From an uncultured Micrococcales bacterium (lineage in GTDB: Bacteria > Actinomycetota > Actinomycetes > Actinomycetales > Microbacteriaceae): a stretch of DNA of 8,397 nucleotides. Under the pieces are notes generated by a model, which made no database searches, was not told where the DNA came from, and saw only the letters and a program-made list of their open reading frames with translations. Below are positions 6,803 through 8,397 of this stretch, piece after piece. Both the position numbers and the translations under genes were made by a program. Where the stretch lies: positions 1-8,397 of the forward strand of contig CAIJJH010000195.1 of the NCBI GenBank assembly GCA_903820955.1, written 5' to 3'. Positions within the stretch are counted from its first letter, which is position 1; the number at the start of each line of letters is the position of its first letter.

Positions 6803-6833
6803 TCCGGTCAGTTAGTCAAGAGGAGAAAACAAA

Positions 6834-7457
6834 ATGCCTACCCCAACAAAGGGCCCACGTCTCGGAGGCGGACCATCTCACGAGCGTCTAATGCTCCGTA
6901 ACCTGGCCACTTCGCTGTTCGACCACGGACGCATCGAGACCACCGAGACCAAGGCCAAGCGTCTTCGTCCGGTTGCCGAGCGCCTAGTCACCTTCGCAAA
7001 GCGTGGCGACCAGGCTTCGCGTCGTCGTGTCATGGCTCAGATCACCGACAAGTCGGTTGTTCACAAGCTCTTCACCGAGGTCGCACCGCTAGTTGCCGAC
7101 CGCCAGGGTGGTTACACTCGCATCACCAAGCTTGGCTTCCGTAAGGGCGACAACGCCCCTATGTGTGTCATCGAGCTTGTTCTTGAGCCAGTGAACCCTA
7201 AGGCAGTCAACAAGAAGCCAAAGCTTGAGAACGCCGTCAAGGCAGCAGCTCCAGCAGCAGTCGAGGCCGTAGAGGTCGAGGAAGCCGTTGAAGAAGTTGC
7301 AGTAGACGAGGCTCCAGCAGTCGAGGCCGAGGTTGTCGAAACCCCAGCCGTTGACGAGGCTCCAGCAGCTGAGGAAGCCCCAGTAGCAGAAGAAGCAGCA
7401 GCCGAAGAGGCTCCTGCCGAGGCTGTTGCCGAGGAAACCCCAGCCGAAGAGGCCTAG
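6834..7457 (+). CDS. rplQ: 50S ribosomal protein L17 with acidic C-terminal tail
   Basis: L17 is a 50S protein located near the peptide exit tunnel. The core (residues 1-120) shows [58 protein letters not shown] and the end [20 protein letters not shown]. From about residue 137 the protein becomes a low-complexity Ala/Glu/Val/Pro tail. Residues 143-207 contain 24 acidic residues and no Lys or Arg. Such tails are known on actinobacterial L17, but the role is not established. ATG 6834 has a strong AAGAGGAG (6818-6825). The gene ends with tandem stops TAG TAA, eight bases before the truA ATG. Confidence 0.97.
   Translation: MPTPTKGPRLGGGPSHERLMLRNLATSLFDHGRIETTETKAKRLRPVAERLVTFAKRGDQASRRRVMAQITDKSVVHKLFTEVAPLVADRQGGYTRITKLGFRKGDNAPMCVIELVLEPVNPKAVNKKPKLENAVKAAAPAAVEAVEVEEAVEEVAVDEAPAVEAEVVETPAVDEAPAAEEAPVAEEAAAEEAPAEAVAEETPAEEA
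7305..7368 (+). repeat. 16-bp direct repeat in the acidic tail of rplQ
   Basis: GACGAGGCTCCAGCAG occurs at 7305-7320 and again at 7353-7368, both in frame and both encoding DEAPA with one flanking base. It reflects the low-complexity tail and may allow repeat-length change by slippage or recombination. Confidence 0.75.
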
Positions 7458-7465
7458 TAAATCTC

Positions 7466-8329
7466 ATGAAACGCCCCGTCGACCTTTCGGTTGGCGGGGC
7501 TTTTCGTTTTCGCATCGACCTCAGCTACGACGGCACCGACTTTTTCGGTTGGGCCAAGCAACTCGACCTCCGAACCGTTCAAGGCGAACTCGTCGAAGCA
7601 CTTAAGACGATCTTTGGCCCCACCGAGGACGACTTCGCCATGCGGGTCGCCGGAAGAACCGACACCGGAGTCCACGCCGAAGGCCAGGTCGTTCACATCG
7701 ACCTCACCAAGGAGCAGTTCAAGCGCCTCGGCCACAACCACGATGTCGCCGGCCGCCTAAACAAGCTCCTCACCCGCGGTGACGTCTGGGTGAAAGAGTT
7801 CGAACCGGCCCCGCCCGGCTTCGACGCCAGGTTTTCGGCGAGCAACCGCCGCTACATTTACAAGATTGCCGACAAGGGCTCGCCAAAATCACCCCAACTT
7901 GCCCGTTACGCCCTGTATCACCTGCGTCATCTTGACGAAAAGAAGATGAATGAGGCGTCCCAGGCCCTGCTCGGCCTTCACGATTTTGCCAGTTACTGCC
8001 GGCCTCGAAGCTTCGGTTCGACCATTCGCCACCTGCAAAAGATCAATGTGACCCGCAAAAACGGCGTGATCGAGGTCGAACTCGTCGCCGACGCCTTCGC
8101 TCACAACATGGTTCGCTCGATTGTTGGCGCCTTGATCAAGGTTGGCGACGGCAAAGCGACCAAAGCAGACCTAACTCGGGTGCTCGCCATGAAGAAGCGA
8201 ACCGCGACCGGCTGGAAGGTGGTCGAACCTCACGGACTCACTTTGATGAAGATCGGCTACCCGGCAGACTCGAAACTCGCCGCCCAAGCCATCGCAACCC
8301 AGAGAATTCGTACCGAAGACGATATTTAG
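7466..8329 (+). CDS. truA: tRNA pseudouridine(38-40) synthase
   Basis: TruA converts uridines 38-40 in the tRNA anticodon arm to pseudouridine. The 287-residue protein has the family motifs: FRIDLSYDGTDFFGWAKQ (15-32); AGRTDTGVHAEGQVVHIDL (62-80) with catalytic Asp66; FDARFSASNRRYIYKI (119-134) with the active-site Tyr130; LLGLHDFASYCRP (168-180); and FAHNMVRSIVGALIKVGDGK (211-230). ATG 7466 is the only ATG, GTG or TTG in frame before the first motif, so the start is forced even though a terminator hairpin covers codons 3-12. The nearest Shine-Dalgarno, GAAGAGG at 7446-7452, is 13 bases away, suggesting re-initiation after rplQ. Leucine is mainly CTC here. Adjacency to rplQ is usual. Confidence 0.95.
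   Translation: MKRPVDLSVGGAFRFRIDLSYDGTDFFGWAKQLDLRTVQGELVEALKTIFGPTEDDFAMRVAGRTDTGVHAEGQVVHIDLTKEQFKRLGHNHDVAGRLNKLLTRGDVWVKEFEPAPPGFDARFSASNRRYIYKIADKGSPKSPQLARYALYHLRHLDEKKMNEASQALLGLHDFASYCRPRSFGSTIRHLQKINVTRKNGVIEVELVADAFAHNMVRSIVGALIKVGDGKATKADLTRVLAMKKRTATGWKVVEPHGLTLMKIGYPADSKLAAQAIATQRIRTEDDI
7473..7510 (+). terminator. Intrinsic terminator embedded in the start of truA
   Basis: The 12-bp stem pairs 7473-7484 (GCCCCGTCGACC) with 7489-7500 (GGTTGGCGGGGC), including two G.U pairs, around a TTTC loop. It is followed at once by TTTTCGTTTT. It ends the rplQ-containing transcript but lies seven bases after the truA ATG. An initiating ribosome on truA would cover much of the 5' arm, so termination may depend on translation. 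Confidence 0.85.
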
Positions 8330-8332
8330 GGT

Positions 8333-8362
8333 TTGACCTGAAGGCTATAAGCCGACTAAACT
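8333..8362 (+). promoter_or_regulatory. Probable promoter for the operon beyond the window
   Basis: TTGACC at 8333-8338 and TAAACT at 8357-8362 are separated by 18 bases, just after the truA stop. The spacer contains the inverted repeat GGCT-ATA-AGCC (8343-8353). The predicted start is near 8369. In actinobacteria truA is commonly followed by rplM-rpsI, so this promoter probably serves those genes, but they are outside the window. Confidence 0.6.
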
Positions 8363-8373
8363 TGACCTCTGTT

Positions 8374-8389
8374 GCTGGTTAAAGCCAGC
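8374..8389 (+). promoter_or_regulatory. Leader hairpin after the terminal promoter
   Basis: GCTGG (8374-8378) pairs with CCAGC (8385-8389) around TTAAAG, with a possible extra T.G pair. It would lie at the very 5' end of the RNA made from the promoter at 8333-8362. It could be part of a larger leader cut by the window edge. Confidence 0.4.
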
Positions 8390-8397
8390 CCACAATC

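Noticed and set aside
7466..7500. Bidirectional function of the truA-embedded terminator
   Set aside because: On the minus strand the hairpin is followed only by a short GTTTCATG stretch, and no convergent gene is present.
7237..7515. Minus-strand open frame opposite the rplQ tail and truA start
   Set aside because: Leu/Arg/Pro low complexity is the expected shadow of the Glu/Ala-coding tail.
8362..8367. Second TTGACC near the window end as a -35
   Set aside because: The expected -10 position reads CCAGCC inside a hairpin, so no promoter is supported.

Overview
The window is a contiguous stretch of the bacterial spc and alpha ribosomal-protein operons, all on the + strand: rpsE (5'-truncated), rpmD, rplO, secY, adk, map, infA, rpmJ, rpsM, rpsK, rpoA, rplQ and truA. 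The order adk-map-infA-rpmJ-rpsM-rpsK-rpoA-rplQ-truA, the short-LID adenylate kinase, the RpoA start MLIAQRPTL and the Ala/Glu-rich tail on L17 indicate an actinobacterium. The moderate rather than extreme GC content suggests a small-genome Microbacteriaceae member such as a freshwater Rhodoluna/Aquiluna type; this placement is an inference. There is no rpsD (S4) between rpsK and rpoA, unlike mycobacteria. I see no mobile element, tRNA, rRNA or CRISPR.

Region 1 (1-4255) is a tight translation-coupled block. The junctions rpsE/rpmD, rpmD/rplO and adk/map overlap by 1 nt (TAATG), secY/adk overlaps by 4 nt (GTGA), and secY uses a TTG start behind a perfect AGGAGG. Region 2 (4256-4743) starts with a probable promoter just after the map stop and an infA leader with several competing hairpins, then infA and the 37-residue rpmJ. 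Region 3 (4744-5687) opens with the most striking element of the window: a compact RNA leader in front of rpsM with a four-way junction, two GAAA tetraloops, and a hexanucleotide loop perfectly complementary to a segment that could otherwise mask the rpsM Shine-Dalgarno. rpsM and rpsK follow. Region 4 (5688-8329) has a two-hairpin leader, rpoA, rplQ and truA. A strong intrinsic terminator lies inside the first codons of truA, so TruA synthesis must depend on read-through or on ribosomes opening the hairpin. Region 5 (8330-8397) carries a second probable promoter and leader hairpin pointing out of the window, likely to rplM-rpsI.

The genes supply ribosomal proteins, the membrane protein-export channel, adenylate homeostasis, N-terminal methionine removal, initiation factor 1, the RNA polymerase alpha subunit and a tRNA pseudouridine synthase. 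The protein content is conventional. The novelty lies in the noncoding and low-complexity parts: the rpsM leader, the start-codon-embedded terminator, the infA and rpoA leaders, an 86-residue Lys/Ala/Pro arm on L15, an acidic tail on L17, and a marked preference for CTA leucine codons in rpoA. All RNA structures were paired by hand, base by base; no folding energy or covariation was computed.
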